Assembly: GCA_019321725.1 (NCBI GenBank)
Contig: CM033108.1
Coordinates: 14,402,060-14,466,059, forward strand
Direction: 5' to 3'
DNA: 64,000 nucleotides
Source of the DNA: Paulownia fortunei
Taxonomy: Eukaryota > Streptophyta > Magnoliopsida > Lamiales > Paulowniaceae
Part shown: piece after piece, positions 21,590-33,000 of the stretch
Layout of the letters: every line of letters begins with the position of its first letter
How positions within the stretch are numbered: the stretch's first letter is position 1
Translations under genes and position numbers: made by a program
The notes under the pieces: model-generated
Told to the model about the DNA's origin: nothing
The model's database searches: none
The model's input: the letters and a program-made list of their open reading frames with translations, nothing else

Positions 21590-22400
21590 AGAACAAAATC
21601 AATGACTTCCTCCACCACAAGCTCGATAGGATCCTTCACAGGCTGTTTATGAGAAGTTTAGAAAGATGGGACCTGTTGATTTTACTGGTGGGTCTGATCT
21701 TATGGTTGCAGAGGAATGGGTTAAATCAATGGATACTATCTTTGACTATGCTGAGAAGGTACTCTATGCAATCTTCTTGTTGAAGAAAGATGCTAAAACC
21801 TGGTGGGAAGGAGCTAAACTTGTAGTGAATATGGAAGAGCTAACTTGGGAGAGGTTTAAAATAATATTTTATGATAAGTATTTCACTAGAGATGGTAGGT
21901 CGCTCAAAATAAAAGAATTTTTGGAGTTAAAACAAAGAGGGATGTCTGTATGTGATTATGTGAGAAAAATTGAACAGGGTTGCAAGTACGTGCCATACAT
22001 CGCCAGAGACAACAATGAGAAGATGGATCATTTCTTGAGGGGCCTTAATCCAGAAATTAGAAGAGATGTGAGAATGTCTTCAGTAACAGAGTTTAGGGAA
22101 CTGGTGGACAAGGCTTTGATAGCTGACTTAAATAAGAAAGAGATTGAGAAATTTCATCAATAAAAAAAGCAAGCATTCACTCCTAGAAATCTGAATCAGT
22201 GGAAGAAAGGAGAGCAAAAATCAAACCAGGGGAATGAAAAGCGTCCTAGAGTTGGGCAGATTTCTACTACAGTTGAAAGGCCTAAATGTGCTAAGTGTGG
22301 GAAGAATTATTTTGGAGAATGCTATAGTGGTACTAATCATTGCTTTAAGTGTAAAAAGTCTGGACATATAGCAAAGGATTGCCCAACAGTCCAGGGGAAA
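21590..22400 (+). pseudogene. Nested G1 gag with zinc knuckles
   Basis: The open piece 21666-22163 (165 codons) contains the gag core: [45 protein letters not shown] and [10 protein letters not shown]. After a single in-frame stop (22161-22163) the frame continues to CAKCGKNYFGEC and CFKCKKSGHIAKDC (about 22287-22385), the second a complete CX2CX4HX4C knuckle. A frameshift then separates it from protease. Structural protein that would assemble the particle and bind RNA. Confidence 0.85.
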
Positions 22401-22927
22401 GTTCGGGAAGAGTGTATACAATGACACAAGAACAAGCCGATGTAGATGCTTCCGTAGTCACAGGTACTATTTTTATTTCTGGGATACCTACAATTGCATT
22501 GATAGATTCTGGATCTACGCATTCATTTGCATCACGTGCATTTGTGAGAAAATTGGGCATTACACTAGATTTATTAAAAGTAAGGTATAGTGTGACTGTT
22601 CCATCTGGGGAAGAAATGGATTCCAACCAAATATTAAGGGCTTGTTCTATTCAGATTAGTGATAGGATTCTCTATGCAGATCTTGTTGTTTTACCAATAC
22701 CAAATTTTGAGGTTATTTTGGGTTTGGATTGGCTTATCAAATATCTTGCAATAATTGATTGTAACAAGAAAATTGTGATTTTTAAGCCAGCTGGGGAAGA
22801 ACAGTTTATGTTTAATGGTATCTTGTTCTCACGGTCCTTACCAATTATATCTGCTTTGAAAGCTCAGAAGATGTTGAATAAATGTTGTGTTGGATATTTG
22901 GCAAGTGCTCTAGATACCTCAGTTTAA
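22379..22927 (+). pseudogene. Nested G1 aspartic protease
   Basis: 182-residue open piece. The retropepsin site LIDSGSTHSF lies at about residues 41-50 (D-S-G-S form, common in plant gypsy elements) and the ILGLDWL box at about 113-119. It is in frame with the RT piece that starts at 22934, separated only by one stop at 22925-22927. The start overlaps gag in another frame, so a frameshift lies between gag and protease. Confidence 0.85.
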
Positions 22928-22933
22928 GCACAA

Positions 22934-23842
22934 TTGGAGCAAGAAATTGTAGATGTGGTTCAAGAATTTCTTGAGGTATTTCCAGATGATTTACTGGGAC
23001 TACCATCGAATCAAGAGATTGAATTTGTGATTGATGTTATGCTAGGAACTACTCTTATTTCTAAAGCACCATACCGAAAGGCACCAACAGAATTAAAGGA
23101 GTTAAAAGTTCAATTGCAAGAATTGCTTGATAAGGGTTTTATTCACCCTAGTTATTCTTCTTGGGGAGCACTTGTGTTGTTCGTGAAAAAGAAGGATGGT
23201 ACATTGCGGTTATGCATTGATTATAGAGAGTTGAATAAAATATCAGTCAAGAATAAGTATCCACTCCCAAGAATAGATGATTTGTTTGATCAATTACAGG
23301 GAGCATCTGTATTTTTTAAGATTGATTTGCGCTCTGGGTATCATCAATTGAAGATAAAGGAAGAAGACGTACCAAAGATTGCATTCCGAATAAGGTATGA
23401 ACATTGTGAATTTCTAATGATGGCTTTCGATTTAACCAATACCCCTACAGCTTTTATGGATCTAATGAATAGGGTGTCCAAACAATATCTTGATAATTTT
23501 GTGATTGTGTTTATTAATGACATCCTAATTTATTCACATGATAAAGAAGAACACAAAGAACATTTGAAGATTGTGATGCAAGTTCTTAAAGAAAAATAGT
23601 TGTATGCTAAATTCAAGAAGTGTGAGTTTTGGCTTGAACAAGTGGTATTCTTAGGTCATGTAGTATCAAAGAATCGTATTTCTATTGATTCGAGCAAGGT
23701 AGAAGCTGTCATTAAGTGGCCAACACCAACAAATGTATCAGAAGTAAGGAGTTTTTTGGGATTAGTAAGGTACTATCAACGATGTGTTCAGAGGTTTTCA
23801 AAGATAGCAACTCCAATGACAATGTTGACAAGAAAGATGTGA
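22934..23842 (+). pseudogene. Nested G1 reverse transcriptase
   Basis: The frame from 22934 continues through a stop at 23597-23599 to 23842. Visible are [45 protein letters not shown] and the catalytic box [10 protein letters not shown] near 23509-23538. There the family F-I-D-D is F-I-N-D, so the first catalytic Asp is lost. The end reads FLGHVVSKNRI and PTNVSEVRSFLGL. A one-base deletion at about 23830 (compare 20328) shifts the frame before RNase H. Confidence 0.85.
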
Positions 23843-24753
23843 AGTTCTTGTGGACCAATGCTTGTGAAAAAAGTTTTGAAGAACTGAAACATAAATTGAC
23901 TACAACTCCTGTTCTTACCATTCCAACTGGAATTGATGGATTCGTGGTGTATAGCGACGCTTCAAAAAATAGTTTGGGTGCTGTTTTGATGCAAAATGGG
24001 AAGGCTATTGCCTATACTTCAAGGCAATTGAAGGAATATCAAAAGAATGATCCAACCAATGATTTGGAACTTGCTGCTGTGGCTTTTACCTTGAAAATTT
24101 GGAGATATTATTTGTATGGTGAGAATTGTGAGATATACACAGATCATAAGAGTTTGAAGTACTTTTTTACCCAAAAAGAGTTGAATATGAGACAAAGAAG
24201 ACGGTTAGAACTTGTGAAGGATTATGATTGTGTGATCAACTATCATTTTGGTAAAGCGAATGTGGTTGTAGATGCATTGAGCAGAAAATCCACGTCCTCT
24301 CTTTTTGTTATACAAAAGTCAATATTATTGGATTTGCAGAAATTAGAGCTTGAAATTGTACCTAAAGGGAAAAAGTGTTTGTTGTCAGCCTTAGTGTTGA
24401 GACCTACACTTCAAGATAGAATTAGAGAAGGTCAAAAGTTGGACATGCATTTGTGTAGATTGAAAAGAATGATTAAGGCTGGAAAGAGGCCAGACTTCTC
24501 TATTATTGATGATGGGATTATTCGATATAAAGGGAGACTGTGTGCGCCATTTGACAAGGCCATGAAAGGAGATATTTTAGAAGAAGCTAATACTAATCCT
24601 TACTCAGTACACCCAGGTAGCATAAAAATGTATAAGAACTTACAACAACATTATTGGTGGCCTAAAATGAAGAGAGATATAGCAAAATTTGTGGCTGAAT
24701 GTCTAACTTGTCAACAAGTTAAGATTGAAATCAAAGACCATCAGGGTTGTTGA
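23835..24753 (+). pseudogene. Nested G1 RNase H and integrase zinc domain
   Basis: Part of the long open piece whose first codons (from 23716) are only a shadow of RT. RNase [40 protein letters not shown], and VDALSRK. Acidic catalytic residues are present. Integrase HHCC: H in YSVHPGS, H in LQQHYWWP, and C-X2-C in ECLTCQQVK near the end. It stops at 24753, and the core domain continues in another frame. Confidence 0.85.
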
Positions 24754-25370
24754 AGCCTTTGTTGATTCCAGAGTGGAAATGAGAGCACATTACAATGGAC
24801 TTTGTACTTGGATTACCTAGAACACAAAAGGGGTATAATTCCATATGGGTGATTGTTGATAGATTAACAAAATCAGCCCATTTTCTTCCAGTGAAATCCA
24901 CGTACAACTTGGGGTGCCATGTTTCAATAGTGTCTGATAGAGATCCTAAGTTTACATCTATATTTTGAAAGAGCTTACACAGTACCATGGGAACGAAACT
25001 TGCATTCAGTACAACATTTCATCCACAAAGTGACGGGCAATCAGAGAGGGTTATTTAGATATTAGAGGATATGTTAAGAGCTTGTGTGCTAGATTTTCAA
25101 GGGAGTTGGGATGCAAAGCTTCCATTAGTGGAGTTTACTTATAATAATAGCTATCAATCAATAATTGGAATAGCGTCTTAAGAAGCACTATATGGAAGGA
25201 AATGTAGATCTCCAATTCATTGGGATGAAGTTGGAGAACGAAGCCTGCTTGGTCCAGAAATATTTCAACATATAGCTAAGGTAGTGGAGAAGATACGAGA
25301 GAGAATGAAGATTGCGTAGAGTAGACAGAAAAGTTATGCGGAAAAATGGAGAAAAGACCTAGAATTTGCC
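24754..25370 (+). pseudogene. Nested G1 integrase core, internally deleted
   Basis: Several frames. [14 protein letters not shown] carries the first catalytic Asp, VSDRDPKFTS the second, and HPQSDGQSERV the Glu, so the D,D35E residues survive. About 20 codons expected between the strand after AHFLPVKSTY and VSIVSDRDP are missing, and stops interrupt at several points. Confidence 0.75.
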
Positions 25371-25382
25371 ATTGGAGATTGT

Positions 25383-25800
25383 GTGTTCTTAAAAGTAGCT
25401 CCCATGAAAGGTGTTATGAGATTTGGAAAGAAAGGAAAACTCAGTCCAAGGTATGCCGGCCCATTCGAGATTCGCGAAAGAGTTGGTGATAAAGCTTATA
25501 GAGTGGCCTTACCTCCATCATTATCTAGTGTTCACAATGTTTTCCATGTGTCTATGTTGAGAAAGTACATTTCAAACCCTTCTCATGTGTTGAGTTATGA
25601 ACCGTTGGAATTGACTCCTGATTTAGCCTATGAAGAGAAACCAGAGCAAAATTTGGATCATAAGGAAATAGAATTGAGAACGAAAAAGATTTGACTTGTT
25701 AAAGTATTGTGGAGGAATCATTCTATAGAAGAGGTCACATGGGAAAGAGAAGAAGAAATGCAGAGCAAGTATCCGAAATTATTTGGTACGTCAAATTTCT
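25383..25800 (+). pseudogene. Nested G1 integrase C-terminus and chromodomain
   Basis: The open piece 25383-25694 has FLKVAPMKGVMRFGKKGKLS, RYAGPFEI, and SSVHNVFHVSMLRKY (the GPY/F module of chromoviral integrases). After one stop come VKVLWRNHSIEEVTWE and MQSKYPKLF, a chromodomain-like end. Together they place G1 in the chromovirus group, probably the Tekay/Del branch. This tail is thought to direct insertion into heterochromatin. Confidence 0.8.
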
Positions 25801-25814
25801 AGAATGAAATTTTT

Positions 25815-25830
25815 ATAAGGAAGGAAGGAT
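25815..25830 (+). promoter_or_regulatory. Nested G1 polypurine tract
   Basis: ATAAGGAAGGAAGGAT lies directly before the 3' LTR start TGTAATGCCC, the expected place and composition for plus-strand priming. Confidence 0.75.
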
Positions 25831-28110
25831 TGTAATGCCCAATTCTCTCCTATATGAACATCTTGCATGAATATGCATGTAATCACTGTGTATTATTGAA
25901 TTATGGCATACAAATAGCATGATTGCACGAATTTGAATAATTGTTATTATATGCTCTAGTTATGCTTTAACATGCATTAGTAAATGAAATATGAGATCAA
26001 ACTTTCATTTTTTGATTTAACATATTCCTTAAGTACCTTTTTACAGTGAAAAGCTTGGTATCTCGATTAAGAAAGATTGATGTGTTGAATGGCCATGAAA
26101 TGAATTATTTGTATTGCTTCATACTAGTTATATGCTGAAGTGATTAATTGCCTAAATATTTTCTTGAAATATGTTACATGTGGCTAAGAACTAAAAGTAT
26201 GCAAAATGGTGCAATTTGATTGGTTGATTGACTAGGTTGCATAAAACCATTCTAAACCGCATTGCACTTAATTATAACACCAAAGCATTAATTTTTTTCA
26301 TCTTCTTAGCCCATGAATGTGGTTTTTGGTATGAGAAGATACCAAACATGATGCAACCAATCATCACCCTCCACTTACCTCTCTTTGAAAGGTCAAAAAA
26401 ATCATTTTCATCCATATTTCTTTTTGAAGCACCTCAGAAACGACCAGCCCTCATTCTCCTAAATTTCTCCCAAATTTCTACACTCTCATACTCATAAAAA
26501 TTGAATTCAATCCATAGGAATCCATAAAACACTAACTAGAACAAGTTTCCACTCTTTTAAGCTTGAAAACCATTGATTTTAAAGCTTAATTCCAACTTAA
26601 TCAAGGTATATTCTTTTTCAATGTTTCTTATGATGAATTTGTAGTATATTGGATGGTTATATATTTTAGTATATTTTTATATGATTAAAAACTTAAGTAA
26701 GTTACACTTGAAGTCAAAAAATCAAGCTAATTAAGCTAATTTTTAGCAAAATTAATAGTCTTGTGAAATTGTTTAATGTACTTGTTTCTATTGATTTTGT
26801 AACGCTTATATTGTGTTTAGAAGTTTTTTTGAATGATTGAAAACAATAGCAATTAGTTTGCTTAATTGAAGGTACAATCAATTTAAGTTAGAACCGAATT
26901 TATGTCATATTAATTTAGATTGTGTGCATGTTTTAGGGACTGCCCTAATAATTATGTTTGAATTATTAGTTATTTAATGGTTGCCCTAATGTTTAATATC
27001 TTGAATTAGTAGTAAAATATGGAGTATGTATTATTTTTAAGGTTATGTAATTGATATGAAATTGTTTACAAAAGATTGAAAAGTGTATATGAACTTTAAC
27101 TAGAATAGACTAAATAATTTATAAAAAAGATATTAAATGGTACATGATTTGATTATGTCAGGCCTTTAACACATCCTATCTTCTAAATAGATTGGTCCTT
27201 TCACTTGCTATAAAATGGATTTGAGGTAAGTTGAAACTTTCATTTATTGTATCACAAGAATCATATAATGTTGTTCATGTTTTAATATGATTGTTATTAT
27301 TTGTCAAATGATGTAATGTTTGATGCTTTTATGATTCATAAAACATGACACTATTAAGAATATAATGAGGTTTTTAAAAAGAAAGCATGATACTTGATTG
27401 ATGGTTGGGTAGACAAGGAAAGCGGGAGAGACCGACGGACCCAACAAATGGTTGCAAATACTTGATGTTGAAAAACTAGTATAAGAAAACCACAATGAAT
27501 GAGATAGAATACATCTAATACCTGAGGCTGAAAGTCTAAGTATAGAAACCCCGTATTAGTTCTCTTATTGGCCAATCATTATGAACAGATTTCGAAAACC
27601 ACGGTCTATCATTATTAATTAGGTACCACACTTCAAGGGCCCTAAAGAATAATTTATGAATAAAAGTTATTAAATAGAATATTACATTTATTGATTTATG
27701 AGATGTGCATATATGTTATTTGTTATTACATCAGTTTCATCTTACTAAGCCTTTATCTCATTAGATTCATGTGATGCAGGTGGAAATGTACAGGTTTAGA
27801 GGTTGACTGAGTCTCTAGAGTGGCCGGATAGAGATTTGTTCATATGCCATGCTTCGACCTATTTTGTAGTTTATTTTGAAAATTCTGTTTTGTTTTTAAA
27901 TAAGTAGCTCTGTTATGGTTTTGTAAACAAATGTACTCAGTTTTGATATATGTATATGGTGTGTTTAAAACGATTCAAGTTCTTTCTCTTATAGCTAAAA
28001 ATGGGAACTTTTATTTAAAATCATAACTCTAGTAATGATGAAAATTAACATTTCTGAACTTAACTGTGTCAGATTGTTTAGACTCTGCAGTTAGGTTAAG
28101 GGGTGTTACA
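25831..28110 (+). mobile_element. Nested G1 3' LTR, full length
   Basis: 2,280 bases, beginning TGTAATGCCC and ending GGGTGTTACA, followed by the target duplication AAGCC. It gives the reference for the partial G1 LTRs at 21240, 28322-29682 (inverted) and 39563. Small ORFs inside (such as 26228-26497) show no protein motif and are ignored. Confidence 0.85.
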
Positions 28111-28290
28111 AAGCCTTTGTTGATTCCAAAGTGGAAATGAGAGCATATTACAATGGACTTTGTGCTTAGATTATCTAGAACACAAAAGGGGTATAATTTC
28201 ATATTGGTGATTGTTGATAGATTAACTAAATCAACCCATTTTCTTTCAGTAAAATCCACATATAATATGGACCAGCATGCTCAAGTCCAC
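28111..28290 (+). pseudogene. Older G1 copy, integrase core resumed
   Basis: Continues the host copy interrupted at 21239. The reading passes through the FVLRLSRTQKGYN region to the TYNMDQHAQ motif. It ends at about 28290-28320, where an inverted G1 LTR begins. Confidence 0.75.
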
Positions 28291-28321
28291 TTTGTGGCAA
28301 GTGAAAATATTAATTTCTTTG

Positions 28322-29682
28322 GAAGATAGGATGTGTTAAAGGCCTAATATAATCAAATCATGTACCATTTAATATTATTTTTATAAATCATTTAGTCTAT
28401 TCTAGTTAAAGTTCATATACACTTTTCAATCTTTTATAAACAATTCCATATCAATTACATAACCTTAAAAATAATACATACTCCATATTTACTACTAATT
28501 CAAGACATTAAACATTAGGGCAGCCATTAAATAACTAATAATTCAAATATAATTATTAGGTCAACCCCTAAAACATGCACACAATCCAATTAACATGAGT
28601 AAACTCGATTTTAACTCAAATTAATTCTAACCATTAATTAAACAAACTAATTGCTATTGTTCTCAATCATTCGTAGGAACTTCCAAACATAATATAAGCA
28701 TTACAAGATTGATAGAAATAAGTAAATTAAGCATATTTCACAAGACTATCAATTTTGCTAGAAACTAACTTAACTAGCTTGGTTTTGACTTCAAGTATAA
28801 CCACTTAAGTTTTCAATCATATAAAAAGATACTAAAATATGTAACCATCCAAGATACCATAAATTCATCATAAGAAACATTGAAAAAGAATATACCTTGA
28901 TTAGATTGGAATTAAACTCCAAAATCAATGTTTTTTCAAGCTTAGAAAGGGTAGAAACTTGTTCTAGTTTATGTTTTTATGGATTCCTATGGATTGAATT
29001 TAATTTTTGTGAGTATGAGAGTGTAGAAATTTGGGAGAAACTTAGATAAGAAGGGTTAGTCATTTTTGAGGAGCTTCCACAAGAAAACATAGCTAAAAAT
29101 GACTTGTTTGATATTTCAAAGAGAGATAAGTGGAGGGTAATGATTGATTGACTCATGCTTGGTGTCTTCTCATGCAAAGAGCCACGTTTATGGGCTAGGG
29201 AGATGACAAAAATTGATGTTTTGGTGTTATAATCAAGTGCAATGCAGTTTAGAATAATTTCGTGCAACCTAGTCAACCAACCAATCAAATTACACCATTT
29301 TGCATACTTTTAGTTCTTAGCCAAATGTAACATATTTAAAGCAAATATTAGGCAAATAATCACTTTAGAATGCAACAAGTATGATGCAATACAAATAATT
29401 CATTCCATGGTCATTCAATACATCAATCTTTCTTAATCGAGATACCGAGCTTTTTACCGCAAAAAGGCACTTAAAGAATATGTTAAATCAAGAAATAAAA
29501 GTTTCATCTCATATTTCATGTACTAATGCATGTTATAGCATAACTGGAGCATATAATAACAATTATTCATGTTCGTGCAATCATGTTATTTGTATGCCAT
29601 AATTCGATAATGCACATTGATTAGATGCATATTCATGAAAGATACTTATTATTGGCTATGTAGGAAAAAATTGGGCATTACA
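28322..29682 (-). mobile_element. G1 3' LTR, inverted and truncated
   Basis: Reverse complement of about the first 1,360 bases of the G1 LTR: the minus-strand start TGTAATGCCC is at 29682 and it breaks off at 28322. It is the 3' LTR of the minus-strand G1 pol that follows. The ORF at 28977-29288 is the complement-strand counterpart of 26228-26497 and carries no motif. Confidence 0.85.
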
Positions 29683-29689
29683 ATCCTTC

Positions 29690-30240
29690 CTTATAAAAAT
29701 TTTGTCCTTGAAATTTGACGTACCAAATAATTATGAATATTTGCTCTGCATTTCTTCTTCTCTTTCCCATGTGGCCTTTTCTATAAAATGATTCCTCCAT
29801 AATACTTTAACAAGTCGAATATGTTTCATTCTCAACTCTTTTTCCTTCTAATCCAGAATTTGTACTGGTTTCTCTTCATAGGCTAAATCAGGAGTCAATT
29901 CCACGGTTCATAACTCAACACATGAAAAGTGTTTGAAATGTACTTTATCAACATAGACATATGAAAAATATTGTGAACACTAGATAATGACGGAGGTAAG
30001 GCCACTCTATAAGCTTTATCACCAACTCTTTTGAGAATCTCGAATGGGCTGACATACTTTGGGCTGAGTTTTCTTTCTTTTCAAATCTCATGACACCTTT
30101 CATGGGAGCTACTTTTAAGAACACATGATATCCAATGGCAAACTCTAGATCTTTTCTTTGTTTATCTGCATAAATTTTCTATATACTTTGCGTTATCTTC
30201 ATTCTCTCTCGTATCTTCTCCACTATCTTAGCGGTATGTT
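29690..30240 (-). pseudogene. Inverted G1 integrase C-terminus and chromodomain, broken
   Basis: The minus strand matches 25300-25800: the KVAPMKGVMRF-type segment near 30070-30130, the LSSVHN-type segment near 29960, and the chromodomain-like end near 29720-29800. No open frame of note survives. Confidence 0.7.
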
Positions 30241-30265
30241 GAACTACTTTCAGACCAAGTAGGCT

Positions 30266-30520
30266 TCATTCTCCAACTTTATCCCAATAAATTGGAGATC
30301 TACATTTTCTTCCATACAATGATTCACAATGCGCCATTCCAATTGTTGATTGATAGCTATTATTATAAGTAGACTCCACTAATGGAAGCTTTGCATCCCA
30401 ACTCCCTTGAAAATTTAGCACACAAGCTCTTAATATATCCTCTAATATCTGAATAACCCTCTCTAATTGCCCCTCACTTTGTGGATGAAATGCTATACTA
30501 AATGCAAGTTTTGTTCCCAT
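30266..30520 (-). pseudogene. Inverted G1 integrase core, C-terminal part
   Basis: 84-residue piece: GTKLAFSIAFHPQSEGQLERVIQ with the catalytic Glu in the family position (here SEGQLERV), then [20 protein letters not shown] and YGRKCRSPI. Same order as in the nested copy. Confidence 0.8.
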
Positions 30521-30614
30521 GGCATTATGTAAGCTCTTCTAAAATATAAATGTAAACTTAGGATCTCTGCCGGACACTATTGAAACTGACACCCCATGTA
30601 ACATGACTATCTCT

Positions 30615-31319
30615 TTAATATAGTTGAGCATACTGGTCCATATTGTATATGGATTTCACTGAAAGAAAATGGGCTGATTTAGTTAATCTATCAATAATCA
30701 CCCATATGGAATTATACCTCTTTTGTGTTTTAGGTAATCCAAGCACAAAGCCCATTGTAATGTGCTCCCATTTCCACTTTGGAATCAATAAAGGCTCCAA
30801 CAACCCTAATGGTCTTCGATGTTCAATCTTCACTTGTTGACAATTTTTGCTATATCTCTTCATTTTAGGCCACCAATATTGCTTTTGTAAGTCCTTATAC
30901 ATTTTTGTGCTACCTGGGTGTACCGAGTAAGGAGTAGTATGAGTTTCTTCTAAAATGTCTACTTTCATGTCTTTGTCAAATAACACACACAGTATAACAA
31001 AAAGACAAGACATGAATTTTCTACTCAATGCATCTACAACCACATTTGCTTTACCAGGATGATAGTTGATCACGCAATCATAATCTTTCACAAGTTCTAA
31101 CCATCTTCTTTGTCTCATATTTAGCTCTTTTTGGGTAAAAAAGTATTTCAAACTCTTATGATCTGTGTATATCTCACACTTCTCACCATACAAATAATGT
31201 CTCCAAATTTTCAAGGCAAAAACCACAACAGTAAGTTCCAAATCATGGGTTGGATCGTTTTTTTCATATTCCTTCAAATGCCTTGAAGCATAGGCAATAA
31301 CCTTCCCATTTTGCATCAA
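30615..31319 (-). pseudogene. Inverted G1 RNase H fused to integrase zinc domain and core start
   Basis: 234-residue open piece, the longest coding remnant of this copy. RNase H motifs [23 protein letters not shown] and DALSRKF are followed at about residue 111 by a deletion of the usual linker (near 80 residues). Next come [19 protein letters not shown] and CQQVK (zinc domain, with one Cys lost). [13 protein letters not shown] then has the first integrase Asp changed to Gly. It ends at KSIYNMDQ. Confidence 0.85.
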
Positions 31320-31497
31320 AACAACACTTCAACCATTTTTTGAAGCATCACTATACACCACGAATCCACCAATTCCTGTTGGAATGGTAAGAACAGGAGT
31401 TGTAGTCAATTTATGTTTTAGTTCTTGAAAACTTGTTCACAAGCATCAATTCACAAGAACTTCACATTCTTTCTTGTCAACATTGTCATTGGAGTTG

Positions 31498-32340
31498 CTA
31501 TCTTTGAAAACCCCTGAACAAATTGTTGATAGTACCTGCTAATCCCAAGAAATTCTTTACTTCTGATACATTTGTTGGTGTTGGCCACTTAATGACAACT
31601 TCTACCTTGTGCGGATCAACAGAAATACCATCCTTTGATACTACATGACTTAGGAATACCACTTGTTCAAGCCAAAACTCACACTTTTTGAATTTAGCAT
31701 ACAACTATTTCTCTTTAAGAACTTATAGCAAAATCTTCCAATGTTCTTTGTGCTCTTCTTTATCCTATGAATAAATTAGGATGTCATCAATAAATATAAT
31801 CACAAATTTATCGAGATATTGCGTGAACACCCTATTCATTAGATCCATAAAAGTTGTTGGGGCATTGGTTAAACCGAAAGACATTACTAGGAATTCAAAA
31901 TGTTCATACTTTGTTCGGAATGCAGTCTTTGGTATGCCTTCTTCCTTGATCTTCAATTAATGATACCCAGAGCGCAAATCAGTCTTAGAAAATACTGATG
32001 CTCCCTGTAATTAATCAACCAAATCATCTATTCTTGGAAGTGGATACTTATTCTTCACTATTACTTTATTCAATTCTCTAAAATCAATGCACAACTGCAT
32101 GTACTATCCTTCTTTTTCACGAACAACACAAGTGCTCCCCAAGGAGAATAACTAGTGTGAATAAAACCCTTATTAAGTAATTCTTGCAATTGAACTTTTA
32201 ACTCTTTCAACTCTGTTGGTGCCATTCGGTATGGTGCTTTAGAAATAAGAGTAGTCCTTGGCATAACATCAATCACAAATTTAATCTCTTGATCCAGTGG
32301 TAGTCCCAGTAAATCATCTAGAAATACCTACTTCGTCTTC
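31498..32340 (-). pseudogene. Inverted G1 reverse transcriptase
   Basis: Three open pieces: 32276-32070 ([20 protein letters not shown]), 31956-31765 ([28 protein letters not shown] box reading [12 protein letters not shown] with both Asp intact), and 31704-31498 (KKCEFWLEQVVFLSHVVSKD). Frameshifts separate them. The 5' end meets G2 gag sequence at 32340, also on the minus strand, so a G2 gag tail is joined to a G1 RT. Confidence 0.8.
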
Positions 32341-32447
32341 TTGTTCATTTTCTGTCTCAATTTCCCCCTAGGCATTGATCACTATGATCCTTTTGTTCGG
32401 GCATTAACTAGCTATATGACCCCTGCCTTAACACTTGAAGCACTAAG
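32341..32447 (-). pseudogene. G2 gag zinc-knuckle scrap, inverted
   Basis: The minus strand matches 57905-58015: a CCHC knuckle (FKC, then GRGHIAS, then CPNK), with a stop in place of one residue, followed by the acidic tail ETENEQEDEV. It lies back to back with the + strand G2 protease. Confidence 0.75.
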
Positions 32448-33000
32448 TTAGTGGAGAAATTGGCACTACCTACCTTGAAACATCCACGACCATATCGGCT
32501 TCAATGGCTAAATAATAGTGGAGAAATCAAGGTTACAAAACAAGTTTTGGTGGCATTCTCTATTGGCAAGTACGAGGATGGGGTGCTTTGTGATGTGGTA
32601 CCTATGCACGTATGTCACATCCTATTGGGGAGGCCATGGCAGTACGATCGACATGTCACACATGATGGTTACACCAATAGGAACTCGTTTGTCATCAAAA
32701 AGCAGCCTATAACACTTGTACCATTGAATCTAAAATAAGTTTTTGAAGATCAGCTCAAGATGCAAAAATTGAGTGAAAAGAGAAAAGAAAAAGAGAGAGG
32801 CCAAAGTTGAGAAAAAAAATGAGAGAGTTATGGCCTTGGTGAGTGAAAGAGAGGAAAAATCCAACTTCATTGCAAAAAAGAATGAGATCAAGAGAGCTTT
32901 AACTTTACAACAATCTCTTATAGTACTCATGTACACGGAGGCCCTTTTGTGTACTAATAATCTTGCCGGATCTTTGTCGAGCAATGTTATTTCCCTTTTG
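32448..33000 (+). pseudogene. G2 protease C-terminal part and linker to RT
   Basis: The open piece 32451-32738 reads VEKLALPTLKHPRPYRLQWL, then VPMHVCHILLGRPWQYDR and HDGYTNRNSF. This is the flap and C-terminal half of the retropepsin of this gypsy group. The DGG active site is missing here (it survives at 57640-57680). After a stop, a highly charged Lys/Glu linker (32773-33000) leads to RT, as is usual in this group. Confidence 0.75.

Noticed and set aside
26228..26497. 89-codon ORF repeated at 28977-29288 and 39966-40154
   Set aside because: Repeated because it lies in the G1 LTR; frame is not kept intact between copies and shows no protein motif.
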